Assembly (NCBI GenBank): GCA_017501865.1
Contig: JAFVWD010000024.1
Coordinates: forward strand, 1 to 9,134
Source: Clostridia bacterium
Lineage (GTDB): Bacteria; Bacillota; Clostridia; Oscillospirales; Acutalibacteraceae
Direction: 5' to 3'
DNA length: 9,134 bases
Part shown: positions 7,188 to 9,134 of the stretch, piece by piece
How the letters are laid out: every line of letters starts with the position of its first letter
How positions within the stretch are numbered: position 1 is the stretch's first letter
Notes under the pieces: generated by a model
Told to the model about the DNA's origin: nothing
Database searches by the model: none
What the model saw: only the letters and a program-made list of their open reading frames with translations
Program-made: the position numbers and the translations under genes

Positions 7188-7601
7188 ATGTCAAAAATTA
7201 AAAACAAAAAATTTAGCATAAATAATTCAGATATTTTAAATACACTTTTCAAGTTTTTACCTTGTTTTCTAAAAGGTATACTTTTCACTGTTTCAGGCAT
7301 ACTTGTCCTTAGCTTTGCATATTATAAAATGTCAGAGCACTCAGCTGTACTTTTTTATTCAATTTATATTTTTATTGCTTTAGGTGGATTTTTTTGTGGT
7401 AATTCTACTTTTAAAAAATTTGGGGGAAGAGGAATTATAAGCGGAACGTCAGGCTCTCTCCCTTTAGCTTTAGCTGAAGTTGTAATTATTCTATGTTTTG
7501 CAGAAAAAATATCTGCTTTTTTAATTATTGTATTTATAATTAATTTGCTTACAGGTGCTCTTGGCGGAATAATAGGTGCCAATGAAAAGAAAAGGTATTA
7601 A
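7188..7601 (+). CDS. TIGR04086-family four-helix membrane protein (YrzE-like)
   Basis: A 137-residue integral membrane protein of unknown biochemical function. Four hydrophobic segments are visible, at about 24-46, 53-71, 91-105 and 110-130. A Gly-rich loop between the second and third (FGGRGIISGTSGSLP, 78-92) and the Gly-rich end of the last helix (LTGALGGIIG) are typical of the TIGR04086 family. That family is common in Firmicutes next to yajC; B. subtilis yrzE beside yrbF is the example I recall. I rely on both topology and position for the assignment. The N terminus is short and basic (MSKIKNKK), with no signal peptidase site. The ATG uses GGAGG buried in the preceding hairpin. The SpoIIM-like ORF starts 17 bases after its stop, suggesting co-transcription. 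Confidence 0.8.
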   Translation: MSKIKNKKFSINNSDILNTLFKFLPCFLKGILFTVSGILVLSFAYYKMSEHSAVLFYSIYIFIALGGFFCGNSTFKKFGGRGIISGTSGSLPLALAEVVIILCFAEKISAFLIIVFIINLLTGALGGIIGANEKKRY

Positions 7602-7618
7602 CAGAAATGAGGAAAATT

Positions 7619-8251
7619 ATGTTTAAAAAAAGTGTAGTTATAAAACCAAAGAAAATGAACATTCCACGTTTTGATTATAAAAATCTCGTTTTCGTATCAT
7701 TGTTTGTTTCCGGATTAATTATTGTACTTATGATTATAAAAAAAGATATATGATTAATTACCGAAATAATTAATCCTATTTTTAAAAATATAATTATCGA
7801 AAAAAATAATACGAGTTTTTTTGAGTGTTTTATAAACACGACTTCATTATTTCTTTTTATTCCGATTGCTGTTTTTAGCTTAGGGTTATGTGCAACCGGT
7901 GTTCCTATTATTATTTTAATACCTGCAATTGGGGGAATAATAAGCGGTTTGTATGTAGGCTATTTATACGCAACATATGCAATGCAAGGTTTAGGTTATG
8001 CAGCATTAATTATTATTCCTGCTGCAGCAATTATAATAGGAACATTACTTAAATGCTGTGTTGAAAGCATATTTATGTCATTAGAAATCATAGTTTCAAT
8101 TACTTCTAAGGCTAAAAATAATTCTAACCGAAATGAATTAAAAGAATATTGTCTGAAATTTTTAGTGTTTTTAATCCCGTTTGTTTTAGCGGGTTTAATA
8201 AACACAACCTGTTTCAAGCTTTTTGGAAGTTTGTTCTCATTCGTCACCTGA
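7619..8251 (+). pseudogene. SpoIIM-like membrane protein gene interrupted by in-frame TGA
   Basis: From ATG 7619, with TGAGGA (7608-7613) 5 bases upstream, the frame gives 44 residues (MFKKSVVIKPKK..., one membrane helix at about 23-41) and then meets TGA at 7751-7753. The same frame continues without interruption for 165 more codons to TGA 8249-8251. The full reading has 210 codons, close to the roughly 210-residue stage II sporulation protein M family. The downstream part has the SpoIIM-like pattern: a helix with GLCATGVPIIILIPAIGG, then GLYVGYLYATYAM, a further helix GYAALIIIPAAAIIIGTLL, and a last helix near 179-196. SpoIIM helps drive engulfment in the mother cell; this paralogue's role is unproven. 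The cause may be a recent nonsense mutation, an assembly error or, less likely, read-through. No good restart lies after the stop; a TTG at 7949 lacks an RBS and would omit conserved sequence. The SpoIIM label is moderate; the disruption is certain as sequenced. Confidence 0.65.
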
Positions 8252-9133
8252 ATCATCATCACTATCAGGGATTTCAACACGAAGCGGGCGAGGGGCTTTA
8301 ACATTACTCAAAGGATTGGCTTCTGCGGCATTTTTTAATTGCTCATCTACAATATGCGTATAAATTTGTGTAGTATTCAAATTTTCGTGTCCTAAAATTT
8401 CTTTTATTGAGAGCACATCAACATTTCCGTGCTGATACATAAGAGTAGCAGCGGTATGCCTTAATTTATGAGTCGATAAATCACGATCAGCCAGGCCTGC
8501 TTTTTCTAAGGTGGACTTTACAATAAATTGAACTGTTTTGGGACTGATTCTTCCTTTTTGTCTGCTTATAAATAGCGCATCTTTATCTTTAATACCGTCA
8601 ACCGGTCTGACAGGGAGGTAAGCATTAATGGCATCGATGCAAGCCTCATTTAAATATATTGTACGCTCTTTATTTCCTTTACCTGTTACAGTCAAGGTGT
8701 TATTTGAACGTATATCACTTAAATTCAGAGAAACAAGCTCCGATAAACGCAAGCCACAGTTTAAAAATAAAGTAATAATGCAATAATCGCGTTCTTTAAA
8801 TTTTCCGTCAACAGAATTTAATAAAGACAAGCTTTCTTCAAGTGTCAGATATTTAGGCAAAGCCTTTTTGATTCTCGGCGATTCGAGCTCTTGCAGGGGA
8901 TTCTTTTCAAGAATTTTTTTCTGAACTGATAAATACTTATAAAAAGCTCTTAATGTTGAAACCTTTCTTGAGCGGGTTCGTTCATTGTTGTTACGGTTAA
9001 TTTTACAATACGTCAAATACATATATGCATCGTTCAATGTGACAGAAGCAATTAAATCAAGCGACATATCGGAAATGACAATTTCATCAAACGAAACTTC
9101 TTTCGGGACAAGACCACGTATAATTTTCAGATA
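8237..9133 (-). CDS. Partial XerC/XerD-type tyrosine recombinase, acidic C-tail
   Basis: Site-specific tyrosine recombinase, probably the chromosome-dimer-resolving type. The frame is open to the right edge, so the start is outside; 298 residues are visible. Counting from the internal Met at 9067, the catalytic set is complete: R107 in NCGLRLSELVSL, K130 in VTGKGNKERTI, H200 and R203 in STHKLRHTAATLM, H227 in EILGHENL, and nucleophile Y236 in TTQIYTHI. The SAM-like N-terminal core-binding domain precedes it (RSRKVSTLRAFYKYL and upstream residues). After Tyr the protein runs 40 residues, including NAAEANPLSNVK, and ends in an acidic EIPDSDDDSGDE tail, longer than XerD of E. coli. No integrase arm-binding domain or att-like repeats are seen, so a housekeeping Xer role is likelier than a prophage. 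B. subtilis also has xerD near spoIIM. Its TGA stop lies within the 3' end of the convergent SpoIIM-like gene (15-base overlap). Confidence 0.9.
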   Translation of the reverse strand, partial: YLKIIRGLVPKEVSFDEIVISDMSLDLIASVTLNDAYMYLTYCKINRNNNERTRSRKVSTLRAFYKYLSVQKKILEKNPLQELESPRIKKALPKYLTLEESLSLLNSVDGKFKERDYCIITLFLNCGLRLSELVSLNLSDIRSNNTLTVTGKGNKERTIYLNEACIDAINAYLPVRPVDGIKDKDALFISRQKGRISPKTVQFIVKSTLEKAGLADRDLSTHKLRHTAATLMYQHGNVDVLSIKEILGHENLNTTQIYTHIVDEQLKNAAEANPLSNVKAPRPLRVEIPDSDDDSGDE

Positions 9134-9134
9134 T

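Noticed and set aside
6850..7300. Long ORFs on both strands across the yajC tail
   Set aside because: They are shadows of the low-complexity Lys/Glu/Ala coding sequence, with no ribosome sites or family features.
7750..7773. Restart of translation at the ATGA overlapping the TGA
   Set aside because: That ATG is in another frame and stops after seven codons.
7751..7790. Selenocysteine insertion at the in-frame TGA
   Set aside because: The only structure after the TGA is a short A/U-only stem, without the stable GC stem and apical loop of bacterial SECIS elements, and SpoIIM-like proteins are not known selenoproteins.
8237..9133. Recombinase as evidence of a prophage or integrative element
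   Set aside because: No att-like repeats, tRNA target, phage genes or excisionase nearby, and the domain layout fits a housekeeping Xer.

Overview
The window looks like a chromosomal segment of a low-GC, spore-forming Clostridia-type Firmicute, most like the Oscillospiraceae/Ruminococcus group. This is inferred from AT-rich coding sequence, strong GGAGG ribosome sites, a clostridial-style Tgt, a SpoIIM-like gene and a dockerin-bearing surface protein. Almost all of it is housekeeping sequence with short intergenic gaps. The two largest gaps are about 136 and 140 bases, and no stretch over 300 bases lacks a gene.

Layout. (1) 1-1304, plus strand: the 3' part of a secreted BspA-type leucine-rich-repeat protein ending in a type I dockerin, cut by the left window edge. 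(2) 1400-4222, minus strand: an asd-dapA-dapB operon, with a divergent promoter region upstream and a clear intrinsic terminator downstream. It carries aspartate phosphate through aspartate semialdehyde to tetrahydrodipicolinate, feeding lysine, peptidoglycan and, in spore formers, dipicolinate. (3) 4252-7601, plus strand: queA and tgt (queuosine modification of tRNA), then yajC (Sec translocase accessory) with its own promoter, then a TIGR04086-family membrane protein. This order resembles the queA-tgt-yrbF-yrzE neighbourhood known from Bacillus. (4) 7619-8251, plus strand: a SpoIIM-like membrane-protein gene interrupted by an in-frame TGA at codon 45. (5) 8237-9133, minus strand: a tyrosine recombinase of the XerC/XerD type, convergent with and overlapping the SpoIIM-like gene, cut by the right window edge.

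Points most worth a second look: the in-frame TGA in the SpoIIM-like gene; a terminator-like hairpin after yajC whose right arm contains the next gene's Shine-Dalgarno sequence; the overlapping divergent asd/queA promoters; and the dockerin plus leucine-rich-repeat architecture. I see no mobile element, CRISPR array, RNA gene or clearly new defence or biosynthetic system. This is an ordinary core-genome region with a few local oddities.
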